64,000 nt of DNA from Chthoniobacter flavus Ellin428 (GTDB taxonomy: Bacteria; Verrucomicrobiota; Verrucomicrobiia; Chthoniobacterales; Chthoniobacteraceae): NCBI RefSeq assembly GCF_000173075.1, contig NZ_ABVL01000022.1, positions 1 through 64,000 of the forward strand, given 5' to 3'. Below, piece by piece: positions 17,293 to 26,069 of the stretch. The first letter of the stretch is position 1; each line of letters opens with the position of its first letter. Under the pieces are notes generated by a model that was given only the letters and a program-made list of their open reading frames with translations, ran no database searches and was not told the DNA's origin. The position numbers and the translations under genes are program-made.

Positions 17293-17388
17293 GAACACCC
17301 AACGTCCAACGTCCAATCGGCGCAATCGTTTGCGCAGTGGCTTCTCTTCATTGGATGTTGGGTGTTGGACGTTGGATGTTGGATGTTC
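17293..17388. repeat. CCAACGTCCAAC/GTTGGACGTTGG inverted repeat between rtcB and rtcA
   Basis: The left arm (17293-17317) contains ACACCCAACGTCCAACGTCC and the right arm (17350-17388) contains TTGGGTGTTGGACGTTGG, with tandem seven-base units in each arm. They can form a long hairpin in the rtcB-rtcA transcript. It fills the 172-base gap and may reduce or separate rtcA expression from rtcB. Confidence 0.75.
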
Positions 17389-17454
17389 AAATCTAGACGT
17401 TCTGTTTTGACCGGTAGCACGTCCTCCCACTTTTCACTTTTCACTTTCACTCCC

Positions 17455-18483
17455 ATGAGTCTTCTCACCATCGACGGCGCCGCGGGCGAAGGCGGCGGGC
17501 AGATCCTGCGCACCTCGCTTGCGCTCTCGCTCGTCACCGGCCAGCCCTTCCGCATCGTCAACATCCGTGCCGGACGTAAAAAACCCGGCCTGCTGCGCCA
17601 GCACCTCACCGCGTTGCAAGCCGCGACGCAGATCGGCAACGCCGCCGCCGATGGCGCCACCATCGGCTCGCAGGAACTCGTCTTCCGCCCGGAAGCTCCA
17701 CGCGCGGGCGAGTACCGTTTTGCCGTCGGCACCGCTGGCAGCACCACGCTCGTGCTGCAAACCGTCCTGCCCGCGCTCATCCGTCTCGGCGAACCCTCGC
17801 GCCTCATCCTCGAGGGCGGCACGCACAATCCCTTCGCCCCGCCGTTCGATTTCCTCGCGCGCACCTTCCTGCCGCAACTCGCCCGCCTCGGCCCCGTCGT
17901 GGAAACGCACCTCGTGCGCCCCGGCTTCTATCCCGCCGGCGGCGGCAAACTGGAGATCACCATCACGCCTGCCAAAACGCTCCAGCCGCTCGACCTCCTC
18001 GATCGCGGCGCCGACGCCGCGCGCCGAGTCGCCGCCCACCTCGCTGCGCTCCCCGCGAGCATCGCCGAACGCGCCTTCGAGCAATTTGAAAAACGCCTCG
18101 GCTGGCCTCGCGACGCTTATGAAATCGTCGAGCACCCCGCTGCGTACGGTCCCGGCTTCGTCCTCGTCGCCGAAGTCGCCTCGGAAAAAATCGTCGAGGT
18201 CTTCACCGGCTTTGGCGAACGCGGCGTGCGCGCCGAGCAAGTCGCCGATGGGGTCATTGACCACGTGCGCCACTATCTGGCCCACACCGCCCCAGCCGGC
18301 GAATACCTCACCGACCAGCTCCTGCTCCCGCTCGCCCTCGCGGGCCGCGGCGCCTTCCGCACCGCCGGCCTCTCCCGCCACGCGCAAACGAACATCGCCG
18401 TCATCGAGCAATTCCTCCCACAGCGCTTTGCCCTCCGCGCCGCCGACAGCGACGGTACTGAAGTGCACATCGGCGCCGAGTGA
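17455..18483 (+). CDS. rtcA: RtcA, RNA 3'-terminal phosphate cyclase
   Basis: The start at ATG 17455 gives MSLLTIDGAAGEGGGQILRT, the family N-terminus, and 342 residues, the usual length. The family motif EGGGQILRTSLALS is at residues about 11-24; the conserved histidine region GLSRHAQTNIAVIEQFL, near the C-terminus, contains the nucleotidyl-accepting His. RtcA adenylates a 3'-phosphate and makes a 2',3'-cyclic phosphate, the substrate for RtcB. It completes the RNA repair operon. A longer upstream extension of the frame overlaps rtcB and the hairpin and is not used. Confidence 0.95.
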   Translation: MSLLTIDGAAGEGGGQILRTSLALSLVTGQPFRIVNIRAGRKKPGLLRQHLTALQAATQIGNAAADGATIGSQELVFRPEAPRAGEYRFAVGTAGSTTLVLQTVLPALIRLGEPSRLILEGGTHNPFAPPFDFLARTFLPQLARLGPVVETHLVRPGFYPAGGGKLEITITPAKTLQPLDLLDRGADAARRVAAHLAALPASIAERAFEQFEKRLGWPRDAYEIVEHPAAYGPGFVLVAEVASEKIVEVFTGFGERGVRAEQVADGVIDHVRHYLAHTAPAGEYLTDQLLLPLALAGRGAFRTAGLSRHAQTNIAVIEQFLPQRFALRAADSDGTEVHIGAE

Positions 18484-18508
18484 AGAACGGGGCAGCGGCA
18501 CCGCCCAC

Positions 18509-18924
18509 GGAGGGACACGCTCCTGCGCGCTCCCCATTTTAGGTTGGGTTTGCGAATTACCTTTGGCGAGGCGTAGCTTGGCAGCGTTTTGGAGTGCGCC
18601 TGTCCTCTCTAAGCATGGCCCACATCTTTGCTCGGTGTTTGGGCGTCGATACGGATAACGCCTTGGGAGCGGCGACTTTCCAGTCGCCGACCAGGACCAA
18701 CGCGCGGAGCGCCATCTTTGGGGCGTCGCTCCGCGACGCAGGGCGACTGGAAAGTCGCCCCTCCCAGTGAGCCGCAGCCGATTTCCCCGCTGTCCTAAAC
18801 CTCAAAAAGATGTGGGTAATGCTTAGAGAGGACTACCGCTCCAGGAACGCTAGCGTCTATGGCGCACTTTTCCGAATTCGGAACCCAACCTAAAATGGAG
18901 AACCGCGCCAGAGCGCATCCCTCC
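18509..18924. repeat. Nested palindromes: three inverted repeats inside each other
   Basis: This fills the 450-base gap after rtcA. Outer arms (family B) are 18509-18558 and 18874-18924. Middle arms are 18602-18629 (GTCCTCTCTAAGCATGGCCC) and 18806-18833 (its near-perfect complement). Inner arms (family A) are 18663-18688 and 18742-18767, with a further small dyad in the loop. AGCGTTTTGGAG (18583-18594) also pairs with CTCCAGGAACGCT (18840-18852). I see no gene here. The layout suggests palindromic elements inserted into one another. Confidence 0.8.
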
Positions 18925-18935
18925 GAGTGATCCAT

Positions 18936-19372
18936 TCAGAAGATCGTCCACACTCCCGGCGTCAGCATTTCCAGCAGATGCCCGTCGGGATCCCGAAAAT
19001 AGATGCTCTCGCCGCCGCGCTCCCAGGTCACTCGGCTTTCGACCTCCACCCCGTGCGTCTGCAGATGCGCTTCCCATTCCGCCAGCGTCTCCGAAGGAAC
19101 GGAGAAGCCCGATGTGCACCGGCCCCTGTCCCATCGTGCGGCGGCACCACGCCTCCCGGCAAACGAGAGGGTGTCAGCGATGTGCCTTGCAAGAAAAGCA
19201 ACAGCACATGCCGGTCAGCGACACTAAAGGCATGAAACCGCGCATCGCCGGTCAACGATTTCAGGCCGAGAATGGTTTCATAAAAGTGGACCGCTTGCGC
19301 GATGTCTTTCGTATAGAGGGCCGTTTCAATGATGCCGGTGATCGTTTTCATGATGGGCAATGTCATGGACAT
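18936..19372 (-). pseudogene. VOC/glyoxalase-family protein broken by two frameshifts
   Basis: From ATG 19372 (or 19351) the frame encodes ITGIIETALYTKDIAQAVHF and continues to PGGVVPPHDG, a vicinal-oxygen-chelate N-terminal half. It then shifts twice within about 15 bases, in the runs GGGG and GGG around 19115-19130. The remaining sequence in the restored frame reads FSVPSETLAEWEAHL, RVTWERGGESIYFRDPDGHL and ends LTPGVWTIF with a stop at 18936, completing a normal VOC protein of about 140 residues. Either a recent pseudogene or homopolymer errors in the assembly. Confidence 0.75.
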
Positions 19373-19526
19373 CCCTAGCTTGGCACATCTTGTCTGATTC
19401 CGCGCGCGGCCAGGCAGAGAAGAAGGGCGGGCCCCTTTTTTTGGAGTCGGCGCGGCCAGCCCGCTTTTTGCCTGACACACCGCGGCAGCGCCGCAAAATG
19501 CGCGCCTCACTCCGGTCCTCAAATTC

Positions 19527-19949
19527 ATGAAACCACGAATCGCGGCACTCACTCTCGGCGTCGATGACCTGGAACGCGCCCTGCGATTTTATGGCGATGG
19601 CCTCGGCTGGAAAACCGAAGGCATCGTCGGCACCGAATTCGAACACGGCGCGGTGGCCTTCTTCGACTTGCAGCCCGGCCTGATCCTCGCCCTGTATCCG
19701 CGAACCAGCCTTGCCTACGACGCCACCCTGCCGCCCGGTCCACGCAGCGAGACCGAATTCACCATCGGCCACATGGTAGCCTCCGCCGCGGAAGTCGACG
19801 CTGCGATGGAACTGGCCGGCCGAGCCGGAGCAAAGATCGTTAAACCCGCCGGCCAGACTTTCTGGGGCGGTTACGCCGGCTATTTCCAGGATCTCGATGG
19901 GCACTTGTGGGAAGTGCTGTGGAATCCGCATCTGCCTCTGCCGGAATAG
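19527..19949 (+). CDS. VOC family (glyoxalase/bleomycin resistance-like) protein
   Basis: A 140-residue protein with the paired beta-alpha-beta-beta-beta layout of the VOC fold: ALTLGVDDLERALRFYGDGLG at the start and GYAGYFQDLDGHLWEVLWNP at the end. The conserved metal-site Glu of the second module is in HLWEVLW. The family includes glyoxalase I-like enzymes and resistance proteins; the substrate is unknown. It is divergent from the frameshifted VOC gene next door, but the two are not close copies. Confidence 0.85.
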   Translation: MKPRIAALTLGVDDLERALRFYGDGLGWKTEGIVGTEFEHGAVAFFDLQPGLILALYPRTSLAYDATLPPGPRSETEFTIGHMVASAAEVDAAMELAGRAGAKIVKPAGQTFWGGYAGYFQDLDGHLWEVLWNPHLPLPE

Positions 19950-19978
19950 GTGACAGCGCGGTTGGCAACTCCGTCGTC

Positions 19979-20061
19979 GGAGGGATGCGCTCCTGCGCGT
20001 CCCCAATTGCCGATCACCTTCGCCCCGAAAGTCAGGGGAACGCGCAGGAGCCCATCCCTCC
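19979..20061. repeat. Dispersed palindromic repeat, family B copy 3
   Basis: The left arm GGAGGGATGCGCTCCTGCGC is mirrored by a right arm with GGGGAACGCGCAGGAG and CATCCCTCC. It lies in the gap after the VOC gene. The arms match those at 9777-9857, 18509-18924 and 30579-30659. Confidence 0.8.
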
Positions 20062-20152
20062 TCAGGAAATTCACCCCGCGCACATGTCTCTTCGTCATTC
20101 CCCCAATAAACTCCCGCCCCCAAGGTTACGGTTACATCCCCTCCCTCCCGCC

Positions 20153-20791
20153 ATGCCCTCCCTCCGCTTCCCCATCGCGTGCCTCACCCTCGCCAGCGCC
20201 CTCTGCGTGGCCCCGTCCCTCCACGCCGAGGACCTGAAAAGCATCGCCGCCGCCATCGACGGCTACCGCTACGAATTCCCCTGCAAAGACCCGATGCCGG
20301 AAAACCCCAAGCCCGGCGCCGACGGTGTTTCCGCGCGCGCCACGAATGACCCGGCGACGAACGACAAATTCACCGACGTGAAGAAATTCGGCGGCGACCC
20401 GGCCAAGCGTTACAAGGTCACCCTCCGCGTGCGCGGCGTGGTCGAGCCAATGATGTACAAGGACGGCCAGATGGACGGCGACCTCTTCTACATCGGCGGC
20501 GAACCGAACAACGCCACCTACAACATCTACGAGCTGAGCGTCTCCGCCCCCGAGTCGCATTATTTCTTCAACCGCCAGGACAAAGTCGGCCACCGCATCT
20601 TCACCATCGACTATACGAAGACGATCGAGATCCAGGGCGGCGCCACCCTCACCTTCCACGGCGACGGCCAAAACGGCCGGATGATCACCAACTTCCTCAA
20701 ACTCGTCGTCCCCGAAGTCCCGCCCGCCCCGCAGCCCTACAACGGCCAATTCATCCAGCTCAACGTTACCGACGTCAGTGAGGTGAAGTAA
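20153..20791 (+). CDS. Exported protein of unknown function
   Basis: I use the ATG at 20153, giving 212 residues with a clear signal peptide (LRFPIACLTLASALCVAPSLHA, predicted cut after HA). The mature part is rich in beta-prone stretches such as RYKVTLRVRGVVEPM, DLFYIGGEPNNATYNIYELSV and TKTIEIQGGATLTFHGDGQNG. I do not recognise the family. The composition suggests a periplasmic or extracellular beta-sandwich. Neighbours give no functional hint. Confidence 0.75.
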   Translation: MPSLRFPIACLTLASALCVAPSLHAEDLKSIAAAIDGYRYEFPCKDPMPENPKPGADGVSARATNDPATNDKFTDVKKFGGDPAKRYKVTLRVRGVVEPMMYKDGQMDGDLFYIGGEPNNATYNIYELSVSAPESHYFFNRQDKVGHRIFTIDYTKTIEIQGGATLTFHGDGQNGRMITNFLKLVVPEVPPAPQPYNGQFIQLNVTDVSEVK

Positions 20792-20795
20792 CCAG

Positions 20796-21227
20796 TCAGC
20801 GACCGCTGACGTGAGCGGCACCGAGCCCCTTCGCTTGAAGGCGATCGCGGATGTATTCGGAAAGCGGTTGGTGAAAGCGGAAACAAGCAAATCCTTCGCA
20901 GACCGGCTCGGCGCGGCTGAAGAGCGAAGCAGGCAAATTCTTCAGAAGAGCACTGCGCCGTTCGACCAATACTTCAAAGCAATAGCCCACCACCCACGGG
21001 CTGGGGTGGGAGAAGTGCCGGAGTATTTCCGCATCGGAAATAGAAGTGCTCGCGACAATCTTCCGCAGCGCGATCAACTCCGGATAAGTCGTGGCACTCG
21101 GTCCCGCAGGGCCAATGTAGATGGCGTCCGACGCCGCCCACAGCGGGAAGAACGCCTTCAATGATCGGATCATCCCCGCGCGCAGAGCCAGGGAATACAC
21201 GAGCCGTAAGAAAAGTCGGAGGATCAT
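20796..21227 (-). CDS. Hypothetical protein, possibly HEAT-like helical
   Basis: A 143-residue protein, convergent with the exported protein and ending five bases from its stop. The N-terminus is hydrophobic and basic (LRLFLRLVYSLALRAGMIRS). The middle ALRKIVASTSISDAEILRHF resembles a helical repeat. I do not recognise it. Amino-acid composition looks like a real protein, but the start is uncertain. Confidence 0.5.
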   Translation of the reverse strand: MILRLFLRLVYSLALRAGMIRSLKAFFPLWAASDAIYIGPAGPSATTYPELIALRKIVASTSISDAEILRHFSHPSPWVVGYCFEVLVERRSALLKNLPASLFSRAEPVCEGFACFRFHQPLSEYIRDRLQAKGLGAAHVSGR

Positions 21228-21260
21228 CGATGGCCGGCGCGGAAAGAGGCGACGAAGCAG

Positions 21261-21665
21261 TTAACGGCCGGGCGGCATGATGACCGGGATGGCCTCCCGC
21301 CCATTCCGTCGATAAACGCGAAAATCTCCATCGACTGTGATGACCGGTAGCTTGGGGTGCAGTTCGCTCAGCCGGATGAGACAGAGATCGGCCAGATCCG
21401 GCGCTTGATCAGCATAACGTTTTGCCAGTGCGGTGAGCCTCGACTGATGGCTCTCGATCGCGAAGGCCACCCGGACGAGCCCGGTCTCCAGCATTCGCAA
21501 CACGAGGGCGCTGTTGCGCAGATGAAAGGCCGCCTCGGCCAGGACAGGCTCGCAGGTCAGCAGTGGTTCCTCCACCCGCTCCGCCAGCGCATGCGCCCAC
21601 GGAAAGAAGCGATCCCGCCGCGCGGCGAACGCGACCAGAAACCCCGTATCCGCAATCCCGTTCAT
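21261..21665 (-). CDS. PIN-domain ribonuclease toxin (VapC type)
   Basis: The start at 21665 (MNGIADTGFLVAFAA) gives 134 residues, the usual VapC size. PIN-domain acidic residues are visible: Asp in IADTGFL, Glu in CEPVLAEAAF, Asp in APDLADLCLIRL, and Asp in VITVDGDFRVY. VapC toxins cleave specific RNAs, often the tRNA anticodon loop. The start codon overlaps the stop of the upstream antitoxin (ATGA), as expected for a toxin-antitoxin operon. Confidence 0.88.
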   Translation of the reverse strand: MNGIADTGFLVAFAARRDRFFPWAHALAERVEEPLLTCEPVLAEAAFHLRNSALVLRMLETGLVRVAFAIESHQSRLTALAKRYADQAPDLADLCLIRLSELHPKLPVITVDGDFRVYRRNGREAIPVIMPPGR

Positions 21666-21871
21666 CGCTGAAACCCACGCTTCTGGCTCAAACCGGGCTC
21701 CCCTTCGACACTCCCCGCCAGATCGAGAAACGCCTGCCGCGCCTGCCGCGTCCGCGAAATCTCCAATTGCTCCCGCACGATGCGCCCCTTCGGCAACCCC
21801 GTCCGGCGAGCCTCCTTTTCCAGCCACTGGCTCAATTCCTTCGGTAGACGAACGGTGATTGTATTACTCAC
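21662..21871 (-). CDS. Ribbon-helix-helix antitoxin (CopG/VapB type)
   Basis: A 69-residue protein with an N-terminal beta strand TITVRLPKEL followed by two helices (QWLEKEARRTGLPKGRIVRE), the layout of ribbon-helix-helix DNA-binding antitoxins. The C-terminal tail would bind and block the PIN toxin encoded immediately downstream. Such antitoxins usually repress their own operon. The four-base overlap couples translation of the two proteins. Confidence 0.88.
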   Translation of the reverse strand: MSNTITVRLPKELSQWLEKEARRTGLPKGRIVREQLEISRTRQARQAFLDLAGSVEGEPGLSQKRGFQR

Positions 21872-21962
21872 GGATCAAAATGTAAGACAAGAATGTCCGA
21901 TTGCAAGACATCGGCTGCCGCTTGACCTTTCACCTTATACGGGCGAGGTCGTTTGCGGCAGA

Positions 21963-22829
21963 TCACTCGTCCCCCTTGAACCGAAAGGGAGCACTCCCCG
22001 TGAGGTCGCTGCTCGTGAATGAGGGGCACCAGTATTTCTCCACGTGCTCGATGACCAACGCCGTCCCGGCGAAGTGACTTACCCCTGGCGGCCGCTCCGG
22101 GTTGTACATCGTATCCGTCATGTCGCGCATCAGGGCCACGCGTTTGCCCAGACGCACCATCTGCCGAATGGCAAAGGGACGGCCGAGCACGCACATGTTG
22201 AGATGCACTCCGCAGAGAACCACGTTTTCGATGCCCCGCTTCGCCAGTAGATTCCACGTCTCCTGCCCGTTGTCCGTGATCGCGTCGGGCTCCGCGATTT
22301 CGATCGTCGCGATCTGGCGCGTCCACGGGCTGCGAATCACGCATTTCTCTCCCGTGCACGAGCAACCCATGTCCGAATCATCGATCGGCAGGACCCCTTC
22401 GTGCTGCCCATCGGTCCAATACCACGCGGTGCCCCAGCGCTCGGTGGTCACGAGCGGCACCGGCGTCGGAGCAAAGGGCGCGGCCTGCGCGCGCTTGCGC
22501 TGGGGCGTGTCCTTGTAAAAATCCGTGCAAGTGCTCGGCGCATGGATGATGAAAATGCCTTTCGTCCGGGCGCTCTTCACCGCCTCATTGAGCGGCCCCG
22601 CCATCTCACCCACGCGGCGCTCGGCCGACTTGCACCAGTGGTGGTCCCACATGTCGCAGATGATCAGCGCGGTCTTCTTCGGATCCCACGCCTCCGTCTT
22701 CTCGCTGGCCGCGCCATTCGCCCGTGATCGCAAGTGCAGCTCCAGCGGGGTGGATTTCGTCGGCTCGGCGGCAAAGGCGGCCATCGCGAAGAGGAAAGAG
22801 AAGAAGAGGAAAAAGGAACGCGGTTTCAT
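21963..22829 (-). CDS. Secreted isochorismatase-like cysteine hydrolase
   Basis: The ATG at 22829 gives 288 residues with a signal peptide (FFLFFSFLFAMAAFA). The mature protein belongs to the isochorismatase-like hydrolase superfamily: catalytic Asp in ALIICDMWD, Lys region in VKSARTKGIFII, and nucleophilic Cys in ENVVLCGVHLNMCVLGRPF. Members cleave amides or vinyl ethers (nicotinamidase, biuret or urethane hydrolysis). It overlaps the upstream M20 amidohydrolase by ATGA, so two exported amide/amine hydrolases are made together. The substrate is unknown. Confidence 0.85.
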   Translation of the reverse strand: MKPRSFFLFFSFLFAMAAFAAEPTKSTPLELHLRSRANGAASEKTEAWDPKKTALIICDMWDHHWCKSAERRVGEMAGPLNEAVKSARTKGIFIIHAPSTCTDFYKDTPQRKRAQAAPFAPTPVPLVTTERWGTAWYWTDGQHEGVLPIDDSDMGCSCTGEKCVIRSPWTRQIATIEIAEPDAITDNGQETWNLLAKRGIENVVLCGVHLNMCVLGRPFAIRQMVRLGKRVALMRDMTDTMYNPERPPGVSHFAGTALVIEHVEKYWCPSFTSSDLTGSAPFRFKGDE

Positions 22830-24160
22830 TTTTTCATCAAGGTCAGCAAGGCGGCGGTCATCGCTTTCACTCCCGTCTCGATCGTCGGCTCGGGCACGGG
22901 CTTGAAAAATGGCGAGTGCAGCGCGGGAAGCGTGATCCCTTTCGCATTGGCTTCGGCCACCACCTCGGGCGGCTGGGTGCCGAGCCAGAACATGCAAAGC
23001 GGTACTTTTTCTTTCGTCCCGCCAAATTCCGAAAAGTCCTCCGCGCCCATCACCGGTTCGCGCGGGATGACATGATCGGCGCCCAGCGTGCCGGCCACGG
23101 ATTCGCGCACCTCACCGGTGAACGCCGGCTGGTTGTAGAGCGCATTGGCGCTTTCCTCCGAGACTGTCACCAGCGGCATCTTGTCGTCGGGCATCCCGGC
23201 GGCCTGGGCCAGGTTCAGGGCGATGCGCTTGACGCTGGCGATGAGCTTTTGGCGGGTCCCGGCTTTGTAGCTGCGCAGGGTGATCTGGAGGCGCACTTCA
23301 TCGGGGATGATGTTGTGTTTCGTCCCGCCGTGAATACTGCCCACGGTGACCACCGCCGGGTCGCCCGGTTTCACCTCGCGGCTCACGATGGTTTGCAACG
23401 CGAGGACGATTTCCGCGGCGAGGACCACGGGGTCCTTGCCGAGGTGCGGCATCGAGCCATGGCTGCCGACCCCGCGCACGACGATGTCCATCGAGTCCAC
23501 ATTGGCCAGAGCAAAGCCCTCGGTCAGGCCGATGGTCCCGTGCGGCAGTTCCGCGGAGCAATGCAGCGCGAGGGCCTTTTCGGGTGTCGGGAATTTGGAG
23601 AACAGACCTGCGCGCAACATGAGACGCGCCCCCATGACGCGCTCCTCTGCCGGCTGCCCGATCATCACGAGGGTGCCTTTCCATTGATCGCGCAGCTGAG
23701 CCATGACGCGCGCCGTGCCGATGAGGCAAGACATGTGAATATCGTGGCCGCACGCGTGCATCACCGGCGCCTCACTGCCTGCGTCGTCCTTCGTCACGAT
23801 AGTGCTGGCATAGGGCAGCCCCGTTTTCTCTTTCACCGGCAGAGCGTCGAGCTCCGTGCGGACGAGGATCACCGGTCCGTCGCCATTTTTCAGTATGCCG
23901 ACGATGCCGTGCAGGCCGACTTTCTCCGTGACGTCCAGACCCGCGGCGCGGAGTTCCTGCGCGAGCCGGGCGGCCGTTTGCTCCTCGTGCAGGGAGAGCT
24001 CGGGGTGGGCGTGGAGATCCTTGTAAAGCGCCACGAGCGACGGAAGTTCCTTCGCCGTGATCGTGGCGGGATCCGCCGCGAAAGCAGCGCCGCCGATCAG
24101 GGTGGACAAAAGAATCGGCAGCACCCGAATCCGCCGGGGGGACAGTGCGGTGAGGCTCAT
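22826..24160 (-). CDS. Exported M20D-family amidohydrolase/peptidase
   Basis: A 444-residue protein with a signal peptide ending AAFAADP and a zinc-dependent M20 amidohydrolase domain: HAHPELSLHEEQTA, ILVRTELDALPVKEKTG, MHACGHDIHMSCLIG and PAEERVMGARLM. Relatives hydrolyse N-acyl amino acids, hippurate or indole-acetyl-amino acids. A lysine-rich C-terminus ends at the ATGA overlap with the isochorismatase-like gene. The pair likely degrades a conjugated amide outside the cytoplasm. Confidence 0.9.
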   Translation of the reverse strand: MSLTALSPRRIRVLPILLSTLIGGAAFAADPATITAKELPSLVALYKDLHAHPELSLHEEQTAARLAQELRAAGLDVTEKVGLHGIVGILKNGDGPVILVRTELDALPVKEKTGLPYASTIVTKDDAGSEAPVMHACGHDIHMSCLIGTARVMAQLRDQWKGTLVMIGQPAEERVMGARLMLRAGLFSKFPTPEKALALHCSAELPHGTIGLTEGFALANVDSMDIVVRGVGSHGSMPHLGKDPVVLAAEIVLALQTIVSREVKPGDPAVVTVGSIHGGTKHNIIPDEVRLQITLRSYKAGTRQKLIASVKRIALNLAQAAGMPDDKMPLVTVSEESANALYNQPAFTGEVRESVAGTLGADHVIPREPVMGAEDFSEFGGTKEKVPLCMFWLGTQPPEVVAEANAKGITLPALHSPFFKPVPEPTIETGVKAMTAALLTLMKK

Positions 24161-24198
24161 GGCAAGATAACTCCGCGCGTAAACGCTTATTAAATCGA

Positions 24199-25791
24199 AT
24201 GTCGCTTTTCCCCCGAGGACGGGAGAAGATCGCTGCCTCCGACACCATGACCCGACCCGTCCCAGGTCCCAGAACGTTGGCCCGCTTTGAGTCGCTGAAG
24301 CTGCATTTCCTTGGGCTCATCGTCCTGGCGGTGATCGTCTGGAATTTACCCGGCCCCATTCTCTACTTTGGTGCACGCCAGATGATGTCGCGCACCGATC
24401 TCTGGATGCCCGACGGATGGAATGAGCCCCAGGTACTGCGGGCCTTTGAAGAAGCGCAGCGTGTCGTGCAGGTGGATGCCACCCTGACGACCAACGCGCA
24501 CGGATTCCATCCCGAACGCCGCGACCACTTGACCGTCCTCGCTCCCACCAAAGGCGAGGCCATTGCCGGGCGCAATGCCATAGTCGCCGCGATGCGCGCC
24601 GTATTTCAGAAGGAACACGCCGGCTTCTTGAACAGCTCCCGGGAAGGGCCGTATGCCGACCCGGTCCCGAACGCGACCACCGACGCTCTGGGAAAAGCAT
24701 GCCGGTGGCTGGCCCTGGCGTTGGTCTTGGTCGCGGTGGGGGACCTGGTCCTCCAGTGGCGGCGCTCGCATCTTCCGGTTCTCGCCCTGGTCGGCATCCT
24801 GGCCACGCTGCTCACGGGGATCGCCTTTGTTTTCAATGTGCTCTGGGTTTTCTTTTTCGCCGTGGGGCTGCCCGCGGGCTTTCTCGCGCTCATCGTTTAC
24901 CTCACCCTGCGGGTGCGCAAGGCGGCCGGGTGGGAGGAAGGCCGGGCGCGAATTACCCGGGCCAAGGTCCAGGTGGACCATGCGCACTTCGACAAAACCC
25001 GCGCCATCAACAAGGCGGCCATCGCCTACGAGTTTACCGTCGACGGTAAGACGATTCAGGGTGATCGGATCAGCATCGGGCTGGCCCCCGCTGAGCGGGT
25101 GGACCAGACCCTCAAGCGCTATCGGGTCGGCGCGGAGGTGTCGGTCTATTACGATCCGGAGAATCCCCGCGATTGCGTGCTGGAGCGCGATCCGCCGGTC
25201 AGCTTCGGCTGCCTCTGGGGTGGGACGATCGCTGTGCTCCTCCTTTATGCCGTTGGATGGATTTGGATGAAGACCGGCTGGTCTCCCGGGCCATTTTTGA
25301 CCAGGGCTTTTCCTGCGCTCCACCATCCGGTGGTCGTCGTCGGTGCGGGATCGTTCGGGCTTTTCTGCGTGGCCGCCGGGATTTGGAATCGCCTGCATCC
25401 GCGAACCGTCGCCGCCTGGGTGCGCACCTCAGGCACCATCGTCACCAGCGAGACGGAAACCTATACCGATTCGGGCGCGTCGACGAGCCGTTCCGGGCGC
25501 AAGATGTACAACGCTGTCATCGAGTTCAGCTATCACGTGGACGGCCAGGAATATCGCGGCACCAAAGGAGCGACCGACCTGGTTCGCGTCACCGTGGGCA
25601 ACGCCCAGGCGAAGTCCGAGGAAGAAGTGGCCCGCTACCCGGTCGGGATGACGGTCGACGTCTACTACGATCCCGGGAACCCCACCAGCGCCTCATTGCA
25701 GCCCCGCGAAGAGATCATGCTCACCGGAAATCACACGCTGATCGTTGGCGCGATCTTGATCCTCGTGGCGCTGTACGCGGCGACCCATTGA
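24199..25791 (+). CDS. DUF3592 membrane protein (two DUF3592 modules)
   Basis: The start at 24199 gives 530 residues; an alternative ATG is 24247. Hydrophobic segments are LGLIVLAVIVWNLPGPILYF near the start, a double segment in the middle (VLALVGILATLLTGIAF, FFFAVGLPAGFLALIVYL), another before residue 400 and one at the extreme C-terminus. Two DUF3592 modules lie between them, each ending in a YYDPENP or YYDPGNP motif after VSVYYD/VDVYYD. The function of DUF3592 is not established. Confidence 0.85.
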   Translation: MSLFPRGREKIAASDTMTRPVPGPRTLARFESLKLHFLGLIVLAVIVWNLPGPILYFGARQMMSRTDLWMPDGWNEPQVLRAFEEAQRVVQVDATLTTNAHGFHPERRDHLTVLAPTKGEAIAGRNAIVAAMRAVFQKEHAGFLNSSREGPYADPVPNATTDALGKACRWLALALVLVAVGDLVLQWRRSHLPVLALVGILATLLTGIAFVFNVLWVFFFAVGLPAGFLALIVYLTLRVRKAAGWEEGRARITRAKVQVDHAHFDKTRAINKAAIAYEFTVDGKTIQGDRISIGLAPAERVDQTLKRYRVGAEVSVYYDPENPRDCVLERDPPVSFGCLWGGTIAVLLLYAVGWIWMKTGWSPGPFLTRAFPALHHPVVVVGAGSFGLFCVAAGIWNRLHPRTVAAWVRTSGTIVTSETETYTDSGASTSRSGRKMYNAVIEFSYHVDGQEYRGTKGATDLVRVTVGNAQAKSEEEVARYPVGMTVDVYYDPGNPTSASLQPREEIMLTGNHTLIVGAILILVALYAATH

Positions 25792-25869
25792 GACGAGATC
25801 GTTTTCCACTGGGCCGCGGACGGACAAACCGTTGCCAAGATTTGTTGACCGACCCCTTTCTTCCCCCGG

Positions 25870-26042
25870 CGGCAATTCCGTGAGCTGACCGACTTCGCGC
25901 AGCAGTGCGTCGGCGAGCAACTCGAAATCACCCTCGGCGCCGGCGCCAGCACTACGGAATGGATGCTCATGCCGCGCCTGCCGGCCTTGCGCAAAGCGCT
26001 GCGCGGTCCCAGGTGCGGCTCACCCACAACGGAGTCGTCCCG
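25870..26042 (+). pseudogene. Remnant of a LysR-type regulator effector domain
   Basis: In the 278-base gap before mrr, the plus strand encodes FRRELTDFAQQCVGEQLEIT, then GAGASTTEWMLMPRLPALRKAL. After a frameshift in GCGCGGTCCC it continues QVRLTHNGVV. This order resembles the linker and first strands of the LysR substrate-binding domain. There is no start, no helix-turn-helix and no downstream continuation, so it is a fragment. The family call is tentative. Confidence 0.5.
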
Positions 26043-26069
26043 CGAAGCAGCTTTAACGAAGGAGGAAAG

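Noticed and set aside
15612..17864. Long minus-strand open frame opposite rtcB
   Set aside because: It is a GC-rich shadow of rtcB and rtcA; rtcB has all catalytic motifs on the plus strand and the minus product is low-complexity Gly/Ala/Arg.
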